Part shown: piece by piece, positions 7,606 through 15,641 of the stretch
Position numbering within the stretch: the stretch's first letter is position 1
How the letters are laid out: every line of letters begins with the position of its first letter
Translations under genes and position numbers: made by a program
Assembly (NCBI GenBank): GCA_937876195.1
Contig: CALEIK010000016.1
Location: 1-64,000 of the forward strand
From: an uncultured Flavobacteriales bacterium
GTDB lineage: Bacteria; Bacteroidota; Bacteroidia; Flavobacteriales_D; Crocinitomicaceae
DNA length: 64,000 bases
Reading direction: 5' to 3'
The notes under the pieces: generated by a model
The model's database searches: none
Told to the model about the DNA's origin: nothing
The model's input: only the letters and a program-made list of their open reading frames with translations

Positions 7606-9048
7606 ATGGAAAGTAAATTAGTATATGGTTTATTAGTAGAATCCTCTGAAAAGTGGGGAAATCACCCTGCCATACACGACGAATTTGGAACACTATCTTT
7701 TTCTGAGTTGTTCAATGAAGTGAAGAATCTAAGCCATCAGCTTTCAACCGAGGGAGTTACCCAAGGAATGGGAGTAGGAGTGATGGCGAAAAATAGTCGC
7801 ACATTTATTATTGGAGTTTTTGCCGTTTTAGCGAGAGGGGCAGCGGTCCTGCCGATTTCGCATCAATTGAGGAAAAACGAAATCGATGAGATCATTGCGG
7901 AAACTGGATTGCATGCGGTGATTGATGATCAATCAGGAATTCAACCGCTAGAAAACATGCATTGTGCGCTTGAAATGACAAGTGGAGTTTTTCGTTTTGG
8001 TTGGACGACACAAGCACGTAAAGCGATTTTTGCTCCACATGTAAAAGCTCCAGCGTTTATCCGATTCACTTCAGGAACTACAGGAAGTTCAAAAGGTGTT
8101 ATCATTGGGAATAGAGCAGTTTTAGAACGTACCGAAGCAGCAAACAAGAGTTTGAACTTATCCACAGAAAGCACTGTCGTTTGGGTGCTACCGATGGCAT
8201 ATCATTTTGTTGTTTCCATCGTGCTTTACATTCGCTATGGAGCCGCAATTGCCATTGTCAATGATTTTATGGCGCCGAGCGTAATAGAAATGACGAACCG
8301 ACACAATGGAACAATGCTTTATGCTTCTCCGATGCAAATTCGCTTGTTGGCTGCAGATCGTGGGACTGAAATGATGCCGAGTTTGACCAAAGTCATTTCC
8401 ACGTCGGCTGGAATTGATGCGAACATCAGCAAGGCGTTTTATGAGCGTTTTCAGAAAACGGTGCAACAGGCATTTGGAATTATAGAAATTGGACTGCCGA
8501 TCGTCAATACTGAAATATCGGAGGATAGTTTGGATGCTGTAGGTTACGCATTGCCCGATTTTGATGTACAAGTCTTTGATGAGAATAATCAACCTTTACC
8601 AGTAGGAAAGGAGGGAGCTCTCGCCATAAAAGGTCCTGGCATGTTTGATGCATATCTTTCACCACCAACATTGTGTCGCGATTTACTCGTAAACGGCTAT
8701 TTTTTGACGGCAGATTATGCTTCCATCGATGAAAAAGGTCTGATTCGCATTCTTGGACGAAAAAAATCTATGATTAATGTATCTGGAAATAAAGTCTTTG
8801 CTGAAGAAGTCGAAAAAACCTTAGAGCAATTACCGTACATTCAATTAGCAAGGGTTTCTGGGGTACCACATCGTCTTATGGGACAAATTATTCAAGCGGA
8901 AGTTGTACTGCACGGCGTGAAGGAAATTGATGTGGAAGAAGTGTTGAGCTATTGCCGAAAACGATTGTCAACGTTTAAAATTCCTCAAAAAATTATCATT
9001 GTGGATAAACTTCCTTTGACGAAGACAGGTAAGGTTCAACGGCATTAA
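7606..9048 (+). CDS. AMP-forming acyl/aminoacyl ligase (stand-alone adenylation enzyme)
   Basis: This 480-residue ANL-superfamily enzyme has the P-loop TSGTTGSSKG at about 154-163. FGIIEIG at about 290 replaces the usual YGxTE core, GRKKSMINVSGNKVFAEEVE covers the hinge and A8 region, and PLTKTGKVQRH at the very C-terminus contains the catalytic lysine. It activates a carboxylic acid as the adenylate and passes it to a thiol. The adjacent carrier protein is the likely acceptor, although CoA cannot be excluded. It starts two bases after the oxidoreductase stop and closes the operon. The substrate cannot be read from the sequence by eye. Confidence 0.88.
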   Translation: MESKLVYGLLVESSEKWGNHPAIHDEFGTLSFSELFNEVKNLSHQLSTEGVTQGMGVGVMAKNSRTFIIGVFAVLARGAAVLPISHQLRKNEIDEIIAETGLHAVIDDQSGIQPLENMHCALEMTSGVFRFGWTTQARKAIFAPHVKAPAFIRFTSGTTGSSKGVIIGNRAVLERTEAANKSLNLSTESTVVWVLPMAYHFVVSIVLYIRYGAAIAIVNDFMAPSVIEMTNRHNGTMLYASPMQIRLLAADRGTEMMPSLTKVISTSAGIDANISKAFYERFQKTVQQAFGIIEIGLPIVNTEISEDSLDAVGYALPDFDVQVFDENNQPLPVGKEGALAIKGPGMFDAYLSPPTLCRDLLVNGYFLTADYASIDEKGLIRILGRKKSMINVSGNKVFAEEVEKTLEQLPYIQLARVSGVPHRLMGQIIQAEVVLHGVKEIDVEEVLSYCRKRLSTFKIPQKIIIVDKLPLTKTGKVQRH

Positions 9049-9063
9049 GTTGGGAATCTGAAT

Positions 9064-9213
9064 GTCCTCCCCCTGCGCCCCCTCCTAAGGGGGAACCTTA
9101 ATTCTACTTCGTATGAAAGTATTTTCAATTTCTTTAAGGGCAGTTACTGAAAAAGTCAGAATGGATTAGTCTCGACACTGTTTCCCCCTTAGGAGGGGGC
9201 GCAGGGGGAGGAC
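9064..9213. repeat. REPIN-like element: 32-bp perfect inverted repeat with 86-bp spacer
   Basis: The arms 9064-9095 and 9182-9213 are perfect reverse complements over 32 bases and are much more GC-rich than the surroundings. Each arm can also fold on itself (CCCCCT, four-base loop, AGGGGG). Two inverted REP-like hairpins around a short spacer is the layout of a REPIN. It lies between the convergent ends of the ligase gene (stop 9048) and the DUF5686 gene (stop 9228) and may also act as a two-way transcription stop. No second copy and no REP-associated transposase is seen in this window. Confidence 0.8.
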
Positions 9214-9227
9214 TTGTAGAATTGATC

Positions 9228-11726
9228 TTAAAAAGAAAACTTAAACGAAGGCTTCACCATAAAAGTGTAGTATTCACCAAGCCCTGGAGTCAAACGCCAA
9301 ACAAAATCCATTTTGGCAAATTTAAAGATGTTCTCAATGCCAAAACCAACTTCAGCATAAGGATCATTGATGGCTCTCATTCCAGAAGGAAATACATACG
9401 TTGCTTGGTTGTTCTTATCCGATAAATCGCCAATAAACCCCTTGCCGAAAACAAACGTTCGCCATTTTAGCTTGTTGATGAGCGGAATTCTATCCAGTAA
9501 CAAACCGTCAAAGTGGTGATTGAAGTAAAATGCGAGGTATTGGTCTGCTCCAAACTCCATAAAGCGCATCAGGTTAAATGCATATTCATCCGCGAATACT
9601 AACTGGTTTCCAAACGGAAAATCAAGCGAAGTATGTGGAACTGTTCCGAGCGTTTGTCCCCCTTCAATTGAATAGGTGAAATACCCCAGCTTTTTTGCAC
9701 TCACTTTTTGTCGAATGTTCAATTTGAATTTCTGATAATCGTAATCACTGCCAAACGTTTGTTGATCCGCATATTCGTAACTGAAGGTCACGTCTGGAAA
9801 TCTTCGAATTTCTCTGAACAAGTCCTTTTTATCATAGAATTCACCCGTAATTTTTTGATACAAGTAACTGAATTTCACTGTAGCATTTACACCAGCCGTT
9901 TGGTAGTTTTCGACAGAAACTAAACCACCATTGCCATCCAATTGGAGGTAGAGATTGTTAAGTGTAGGGGAGAAGGTGGTATTGAAATAGCTTAATCGTG
10001 TAATCAATCCAGTGACGATTTCCTTTTCCGCGTATGCTTCGAACTTTGTGGTATAATTCCGCGAGCTTGACCCGCCAATCTGCGTGATAGATCCAACAAT
10101 ATGATCCAAAGCCAATTGATTAAAGCTTCTGCCCAACTGTTCAATGTCGTATTTGTAACGAGCTCCGATTCGAGTTGCTTTCTTTTTTGGTGTGAGGTTC
10201 ACAAACGACTCAGCGTTGTATTTCCACTGTTTGTCATTTGTTCCATAGGCTAGATAACCATTGAAATGAACAGGGAACTTATTTTCAGGATCAGTCCGTA
10301 ACCCAAACTTCAAACGCGAATGCTCGACTAAATTGTAGCTGTAAAACGTATAAATATCACCTAATTGAATCCCTTTCAGTGGAATGTAACCAGTGGCAAT
10401 CGTGTAGACCAAATTTTTTCGAAAGATGAATGCGGGGTCGTTTTTCACACGTTCAGAAATGTCTAGGAGAATTTCTTCTTCTTCGGACAGTTCTGTAGAT
10501 CGGTATTTTTCCCAAAAAGCATCTTCTTGAACTTTAGCACTATCGGCATATTCAACGAGTTCAATTCCGTTTAGATGCTTTTTATCGATGGTTTCATTGA
10601 GGACATAATCGGAGAAAATCGCCTTTTTCCGTCCAAAGAATCCAGTTAAATCACTTGAGTTTTCAATCACCGTAAAATCACCAATGACCTGTGATTCGGA
10701 CAACATCCAAACACCAGGTTTCACTTCATCGTAAAATTGCGAAATGTAATAACTGCGCACAAAATTGACGTTGGCTTGTACATCAAAACGCAAGTTTATT
10801 TCGGTGATGGCGTATGTTGCCGAATCAAAATACATTTCACCCGTAAATGCCAAGTCACGCTGAAATTTGGGTCTAAAACGAATTTTATAAGTCATCTTTC
10901 CGTTGACCAGCGTACTATCCATCAGGTAAAACTTGTAGTTGCTTTTGTAATTGTCGTTGAGGGGACTTGGAAACGATTTCCCGAGAATTGTCACAAAGTT
11001 ATTGTAGATGTTAGGCGTGAGGTAGAGGTCTTCGGTGAATTTCATCAGGTTGGGTCCAGCCAGTCCCGTCGTTTTCTCACCAAGGATAATCGATTTCTGA
11101 TCTTGAGGACTAGAGACGTAATAGTGATTGGTCAATTTTTCTGTCAATAAAACTGGTAAGTACGAGATCCCGTCTTCGGTTTCTTTCGTATTGTCCCAGA
11201 TATAATCGAACGGTCGTAACAGCAGGTTTTTTTTGATGTTGTCGGTAAAATTGTTGAGGTCAAACCGAATTTTGGAATACTCCGTTAATTGGTACGAAGC
11301 ATGATTGTCAGGATTATTTTTCTCTTTGTTCTCAATGATCCTTCGCATGTAGCGCCACGCGGGATTTTCACCAGCAACAGCGGTTACTTCATCCATTTCC
11401 AGGAACAAGCTGGACTTCAGTTGAATATTTATTTCCTGCTCAATCCCACGTTGAATGGCAATTTTTTGGGTAGTATAGCCTAGAAAAGTCACAATCATCG
11501 TGTCATGCACCAATGATTTATCTGGAATGCTGATGTTGAAATATCCTGCTGTATCGGTGGTTGTACCGACCTGCGTTCCCATGAAATACACTTTGGCGAA
11601 GGTAACAGGTCGAGGAGTATCGTCTTCTGTGACAAATCCATTTACCACAGTCGTCTGTGCCGTTGAAAATGCGCTTGAAAGCATCAACAGGGCGATAAAT
11701 AGCAGAAAATGAATTGCCTTTTTCAT
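9228..11726 (-). CDS. DUF5686 outer-membrane protein with carboxypeptidase-regulatory-like domain
   Basis: The 832-residue protein begins with a signal peptide (MKKAIHFLLFIALL, cleavage near SAFSTAQ). Residues about 25-110 form a CarboxypepD_reg-like beta domain of the kind found at the N-terminus of SusC/TonB proteins. The rest resembles DUF5686, with an aromatic-rich, alternating C-terminal part ending in SFKFSF, as expected for an outer-membrane barrel. The frame is open for 16 more codons upstream, but the ATG at 11726 gives the proper signal peptide. Its function is unknown; the family is common in Bacteroidota. It is convergent with the ligase gene across the REPIN. Confidence 0.85.
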   Translation of the reverse strand: MKKAIHFLLFIALLMLSSAFSTAQTTVVNGFVTEDDTPRPVTFAKVYFMGTQVGTTTDTAGYFNISIPDKSLVHDTMIVTFLGYTTQKIAIQRGIEQEINIQLKSSLFLEMDEVTAVAGENPAWRYMRRIIENKEKNNPDNHASYQLTEYSKIRFDLNNFTDNIKKNLLLRPFDYIWDNTKETEDGISYLPVLLTEKLTNHYYVSSPQDQKSIILGEKTTGLAGPNLMKFTEDLYLTPNIYNNFVTILGKSFPSPLNDNYKSNYKFYLMDSTLVNGKMTYKIRFRPKFQRDLAFTGEMYFDSATYAITEINLRFDVQANVNFVRSYYISQFYDEVKPGVWMLSESQVIGDFTVIENSSDLTGFFGRKKAIFSDYVLNETIDKKHLNGIELVEYADSAKVQEDAFWEKYRSTELSEEEEILLDISERVKNDPAFIFRKNLVYTIATGYIPLKGIQLGDIYTFYSYNLVEHSRLKFGLRTDPENKFPVHFNGYLAYGTNDKQWKYNAESFVNLTPKKKATRIGARYKYDIEQLGRSFNQLALDHIVGSITQIGGSSSRNYTTKFEAYAEKEIVTGLITRLSYFNTTFSPTLNNLYLQLDGNGGLVSVENYQTAGVNATVKFSYLYQKITGEFYDKKDLFREIRRFPDVTFSYEYADQQTFGSDYDYQKFKLNIRQKVSAKKLGYFTYSIEGGQTLGTVPHTSLDFPFGNQLVFADEYAFNLMRFMEFGADQYLAFYFNHHFDGLLLDRIPLINKLKWRTFVFGKGFIGDLSDKNNQATYVFPSGMRAINDPYAEVGFGIENIFKFAKMDFVWRLTPGLGEYYTFMVKPSFKFSF

Positions 11727-11850
11727 GAGAAACAAAAATAAGGATTCTTTTTGTACGTAGCTCGTATTTGCCACATGTGTAAAAGATCACTTTTTCTTCT
11801 TCAGTAGGGCGAATATTTGAATCATACCACGTACATTTCATGAAAATGAA

Positions 11851-11858
11851 TAGCTTTG
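11851..11858 (+). promoter_or_regulatory. -7 box (TAGCTTTG) for the sulfotransferase gene
   Basis: A perfect TAnnTTTG box ends 16 bases before the ATG at 11875. No TTG is evident at the usual -33 distance. Confidence 0.45.
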
Positions 11859-11874
11859 ATATGTTAAACAGATC

Positions 11875-12990
11875 ATGAGTACTAAATCAAACAAACGGCG
11901 TCTAGTGAATTTTGTGGAACATCCAATGATGGGTGTTTCAATTCATAATTGGCTCAAGGTTTTGGCGTTGAATAGGTTTAGGGTGAATGTTTTACACATC
12001 CCAAAAGTTCTTTTCATCACAGGAACGGCAATACTCAACATACCGATTCAATTGTATGAGTACTTGCGATTTTCGCGTAAAATTAAACGTCAACAGGTCG
12101 TTGCACCTGTATTTATTGTTGGTCACCCAAGAAGTGGAACCACGTACTTGCATTATTTGATGAGCAAAGATCCGCAATTTGGATTTTGTACCGTTTTTCA
12201 AGGAATTTTACCGCACATTTTCATGTCGGGTGGTAAGTTGTTTCGGAATTTGATTCAACTGGCAATGCCATCAACGCGACCGCAAGACAACGTGAAAATC
12301 ACCATTGATGCACCAAAGGAAGAAGAATTTGCCATGGCGAATATGAGTACAACCTCGTACATGTTTAGTTTCTATTTTCCGAAACATGCGATGAAGCACT
12401 TTAAACGAAGTGTCGTTTTTTCTTCAGGTGAGCGCAGTAAATTGCACTGGAAGCGAAACTTTGAATACTTCATTCGAAAATTGGCATTGAACAATCCCAA
12501 TAAACGGATATTACTGAAAAGTCCTCCAAATACGGGTCGAATCAAGGAGATTTTGGAAATTTTCCCTGATGCGAAATTCATTCATATTCACAGAGATCCG
12601 TTGGATGTGTATCAGTCAACCGTTCGCTTGTATGAGAAAGTTGGCGGAGTGACCAGTTTTCAAAAAGCTGACCCAGAAGAGATGAAAGAATATATTATTG
12701 AGGCTTATCGATTGATGTACACGAAGTATCTGGAAGATATAAAAAATCTGACCATGGATCAATTGGTAGAAGTGAGTTATGCATCATTGGAAAAAAATCC
12801 AATGGAAACATTGAAAGGAATCTATACATCCCTTCGTCTAAACGACTTCAATGAAGCGCAGGAATTTATTCAGCAAGAAATTGATGCAACGGAAGATTAT
12901 GAGAAAAACAGTTACCTCACTATCAGCGAAGATGAAAAATCGATTATCAACGAAAAATGGGGTGAAATTGCCAAAAACTGTGGTTATTGA
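11875..12990 (+). CDS. Sulfotransferase family protein
   Basis: The 371-residue protein carries the PAPS 5'-phosphosulfate loop VGHPRSGTTYLH (about residues 81-92). The 3'-phosphate motif is near FPDAKFIHIHRDPLDVYQS, where arginine and serine contact the nucleotide. KSPPNTGRI lies between them. It therefore probably transfers sulfate from PAPS to a hydroxyl or amine on a small molecule or lipid. It belongs to the Sulfotransf_3 type seen in bacteria. A hydrophobic stretch near residues 38-60 could associate it with the membrane. The acceptor is unknown. It is followed after 28 bases by a methyltransferase in the same direction, a possible tailoring pair. Confidence 0.85.
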   Translation: MSTKSNKRRLVNFVEHPMMGVSIHNWLKVLALNRFRVNVLHIPKVLFITGTAILNIPIQLYEYLRFSRKIKRQQVVAPVFIVGHPRSGTTYLHYLMSKDPQFGFCTVFQGILPHIFMSGGKLFRNLIQLAMPSTRPQDNVKITIDAPKEEEFAMANMSTTSYMFSFYFPKHAMKHFKRSVVFSSGERSKLHWKRNFEYFIRKLALNNPNKRILLKSPPNTGRIKEILEIFPDAKFIHIHRDPLDVYQSTVRLYEKVGGVTSFQKADPEEMKEYIIEAYRLMYTKYLEDIKNLTMDQLVEVSYASLEKNPMETLKGIYTSLRLNDFNEAQEFIQQEIDATEDYEKNSYLTISEDEKSIINEKWGEIAKNCGY

Positions 12991-13018
12991 ATCTAAATTG
13001 AGGTAAAAACAGAAGAAA

Positions 13019-13642
13019 ATGGAGCATTTTGACCGAAAATCGCATTGGGAGAACATTTATACTACCAAAGAATTAAAGGACGTAAGTTGGTTTCAACCTA
13101 AGCCGAGTACCTCACTGAATTTTATTGAACAGTTCAATGTACCGTTAACAGCGAAAATCATTGACATTGGTGGTGGAGATAGCTTTCTAGTCGATCATTT
13201 ATTGGAGTTAGGCTATGAGGATCTCACAGTACTGGATATTTCCGAAGCAGCGTTGAACAGAGCAAAAGAAAGATTGGGCGATCAAGCGGATAAAGTGAAA
13301 TGGATTGTGGCAGATGCTTCTAGTTTTGAGCCAAAGGAAAGCTACGATTTCTGGCATGATAGAGCAGCTTTTCATTTTTTAACAGCCGAAGAGGACATTG
13401 AAAATTACCTGCGAACTGTGAAGCGCTCATTGCAACCGAATGGAATCCTTGTCATCGGTACGTTTTCCGAGCAGGGACCAACGAAGTGTAGTGGGATTGA
13501 GATCAAACAGTATTCTGAAGCCTCCATGGTTGAGCGGTTGAAGAATGATTTTGAGAAGATTTCTTGTGTGACAGTGGATCATCAAACACCATTTGATACC
13601 GTGCAAAATTTTGTTTTTTGCAGTTTTAAGCACAAGAACTAA
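13019..13642 (+). CDS. Class I SAM-dependent methyltransferase
   Basis: The 207-residue protein has the SAM-binding motif IIDIGGGDSF at about residues 49-58, an acidic motif-II end (VLDIS) and a motif IV region DFWHDRAAFHFL. The N-terminal WENIYTTKELKDVSWFQPKPS matches a widespread group of small-molecule methyltransferases often annotated only as methyltransferase domain proteins. The substrate is unknown. It is probably co-transcribed with the sulfotransferase upstream. A strong hairpin follows the stop at 13649-13686. Confidence 0.85.
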   Translation: MEHFDRKSHWENIYTTKELKDVSWFQPKPSTSLNFIEQFNVPLTAKIIDIGGGDSFLVDHLLELGYEDLTVLDISEAALNRAKERLGDQADKVKWIVADASSFEPKESYDFWHDRAAFHFLTAEEDIENYLRTVKRSLQPNGILVIGTFSEQGPTKCSGIEIKQYSEASMVERLKNDFEKISCVTVDHQTPFDTVQNFVFCSFKHKN

Positions 13643-13648
13643 GAAGAA

Positions 13649-13686
13649 TGCACCAGCGCGATTGAAATGTAATCGCCACTAGTGCA
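13649..13686. repeat. Inverted repeat between convergent genes
   Basis: The arms 13649-13663 and 13671-13686 pair almost fully (TGCACCAGCGCGATT against AATCGCCACTAGTGCA) around a seven-base loop. There is no T-run on either side, so this is not a textbook terminator. Its place between the methyltransferase stop and the convergent gene ending at 13698 suggests it helps to stop transcription or protect 3' ends. Confidence 0.6.
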
Positions 13687-13697
13687 CACTAAATTCT

Positions 13698-15059
13698 TCA
13701 CTTACCATTCATGTAGGTAATGACCACTCTAAATCCAATTCCAGGGTGACCTTCTACAACGCCATCGTATGGATCTGGTCCATTAATTTTTAGTTCAGCT
13801 TCTGAATTCAACCAGCTTCCACCAGCTGTCCCAGGGTTACTTTTTGTTCCGTAATCTTCGTATACCATTTCAGCAACGTTCCCACATAGATTGTATACAC
13901 CATTTTCATTTGGATTATAGGACTTCACAGGAGCAGTCAAATCTTTTGAATTGGCTTTCAAATTAATACTGGATGTTGAATCAATCCTAGCGTATTCTTC
14001 TGCTGACATTTTATAATTTGCCAAATATTGACCCTCAGTATTTCTAGTAGACTCAGTTCCCCAAGGGAAATTGGAATATTGTCCCTCGCTACTTGCCACT
14101 TTCGCCCATTCGCTGCGGGTTGGAATTCGTACATCGTTGATTTTTTCATCATCTTTTAATGTAGCATTTGTTTCATTTGATAACCAAGCACAAAACATTT
14201 CAGCTCCTTTGCGACTGATATTTACAACTGGGAAATTATCATAAGCTGGATGAGAAAAATAATATTCTTCGTACGCATTTTTACCTTGCGTCGTTAAGGT
14301 TGACCATTTTTCTTGCTCTGGTTTTGCAATATCGAATTCAGCTTTTTTTCCTTGAATGAGTAAATCAAATAAAAATGTCCGGTACTCCAAATTTGTTACT
14401 TCACATGCCTGCATATAAAAGGCTTGAATCGAAATAGTTTTACCGTTATAATCGAAACTGCCAGAAGGAATGTAAGAATATTGTTTTTTATCAAATTTAG
14501 AAAGTGCTTTAGTCATTTTCTTTTTTTGCTTATGATTTGCCTCAATTTCTTCTGGAGTCAATTTTGGGTAGAATTTATTGCTAGGATAAGCCGTTTTTTT
14601 GAGAGGTGTCTTTTCTTTTTGCTGCATCACTACTGGCGTCAACAACTCTTTCGGTCGATACGATTGAATCGGCATACTAGACTTTGTTTTCATCTCTGGC
14701 CAAACAAATTTGCTTGATTTAGGAACTTCTTCTTCCTTAATGACGAATTGAACTTCATCCTGTTCTGGTGTTGTTTGACTTTCTTGCTTTACTTCTTTTT
14801 GGTGATTTTTCTCCAACGGTGTTGTAGATGCGTTGGGTGAATAAATTAGAAAAATCATACTGCTGATAATACCTACTGTTGCGAACATAATAATCAAATT
14901 TTTTAAGTTAAATAAAGCGCTGTTTCCAGTTGAATTAGGTTTTCCTGAATTCGTTGAAATGTGCTTTAAAAATTCATTTTTCGTTGTCTCAAAGGAGATG
15001 GCAACAGGTTGTGTTTTTGCTTTTTGAAAAAGCTGATCGATATGTGTTTGCTTATTCAT
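13698..15059 (-). CDS. Membrane-anchored formylglycine-generating-enzyme-like (SUMF1/FGE) protein, partner of ECF sigma factor
   Basis: The 453-residue product has about 45 cytoplasm-like N-terminal residues, one transmembrane helix (about 48-70: LIIMFATVGIISSMIFLIY), a Pro/Lys-rich linker and a C-terminal FGE-sulfatase domain (about 200-453). That domain shows VNISRKGAEMFCAWLS, RIPTRSEWAKVA, NLCGNVAEMV and the terminal GIGFRV. Its start (ATG 15059-15057) overlaps the sigma-factor stop by 8 bases and is preceded by an unusually good Shine-Dalgarno (GGGAGGTGAA). This start is preferred over the open frame to 15089. The position and topology are those of an anti-sigma factor, but the extracytoplasmic part is an FGE fold. 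A gliding/T9SS GldK-like role is an alternative. Confidence 0.85.
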   Translation of the reverse strand: MNKQTHIDQLFQKAKTQPVAISFETTKNEFLKHISTNSGKPNSTGNSALFNLKNLIIMFATVGIISSMIFLIYSPNASTTPLEKNHQKEVKQESQTTPEQDEVQFVIKEEEVPKSSKFVWPEMKTKSSMPIQSYRPKELLTPVVMQQKEKTPLKKTAYPSNKFYPKLTPEEIEANHKQKKKMTKALSKFDKKQYSYIPSGSFDYNGKTISIQAFYMQACEVTNLEYRTFLFDLLIQGKKAEFDIAKPEQEKWSTLTTQGKNAYEEYYFSHPAYDNFPVVNISRKGAEMFCAWLSNETNATLKDDEKINDVRIPTRSEWAKVASSEGQYSNFPWGTESTRNTEGQYLANYKMSAEEYARIDSTSSINLKANSKDLTAPVKSYNPNENGVYNLCGNVAEMVYEDYGTKSNPGTAGGSWLNSEAELKINGPDPYDGVVEGHPGIGFRVVITYMNGK

Positions 15060-15570
15060 TTTCACCTCCCGTTTTACGTATTGACTCAAATGTCATTATT
15101 CTTGTTAGTTTTTCACGACCCCGTTTTAAACGTTGTTTTACAGCATCTTCGCTTGCATTTTGAATGGTTGCAATTTCCTTGATACTGAATCCAGAAATTT
15201 CAAAGAGAATGATACTTTCGCGTTGGTCATCGCTTAGTTGACTCAGGGATTTATACAAATAATGAATATCTGTGTCCAAGTCTGTTTTTTGCGATTGATC
15301 TGCCACCGATGAATTGTCATCGTTTGAAAACCGTTCCTCTCTTAGTTTCTGGTTGTGATTACTTAAAACACGCACACAAATCCCAAACAAGAATGAAAGA
15401 AACGCATCTTTTGATTGCAATGTTTCCATTTTTTCAAAAGCAATCAGCAGCGTATCATTCATCAAATCGGAATGCTCCATCGTTCCATAAACCCTTGCCC
15501 TGCAGAAGCGTTCGAACCTATCATGAATTGGCTCGTAGAGTTCTAGAAAAACGTCTTGTTTCGATTTCAT
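15052..15570 (-). CDS. ECF-type RNA polymerase sigma factor
   Basis: The 172-residue protein has sigma-70 region 2 (about 8-70, with DLMNDTLLIAFEK and SFLFGICVRVL) and region 4 (about 105-165, with LSDDQRESIILFEISGFSIKEIA and the recognition helix AVKQRLKRGREKL). The length is normal for extracytoplasmic-function factors. The TAA stop lies inside the start region of the FGE-domain membrane protein, so the pair is translationally coupled as sigma and regulator pairs usually are. The upstream gap of 71 bases has no perfect TAnnTTTG box, which would allow autoregulation through a different promoter, but this is not shown. Confidence 0.9.
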   Translation of the reverse strand: MKSKQDVFLELYEPIHDRFERFCRARVYGTMEHSDLMNDTLLIAFEKMETLQSKDAFLSFLFGICVRVLSNHNQKLREERFSNDDNSSVADQSQKTDLDTDIHYLYKSLSQLSDDQRESIILFEISGFSIKEIATIQNASEDAVKQRLKRGREKLTRIMTFESIRKTGGENE

Positions 15571-15641
15571 ACTTGTGTGTAAATTACCACTCCTTAACTT
15601 GTAAGTGTGATGAACTCAAAATAAGTGACATTGGAAAGTGA

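Noticed and set aside
10737..11150. 137-codon plus-strand frame inside the DUF5686 gene
   Set aside because: Antisense shadow of a well-supported coding sequence, with no recognisable protein features.
13698..15059. FGE-domain protein as a sulfatase-activating enzyme
   Set aside because: No sulfatase lies in the window, and the membrane anchor and sigma-factor coupling point to a regulatory or envelope role instead.
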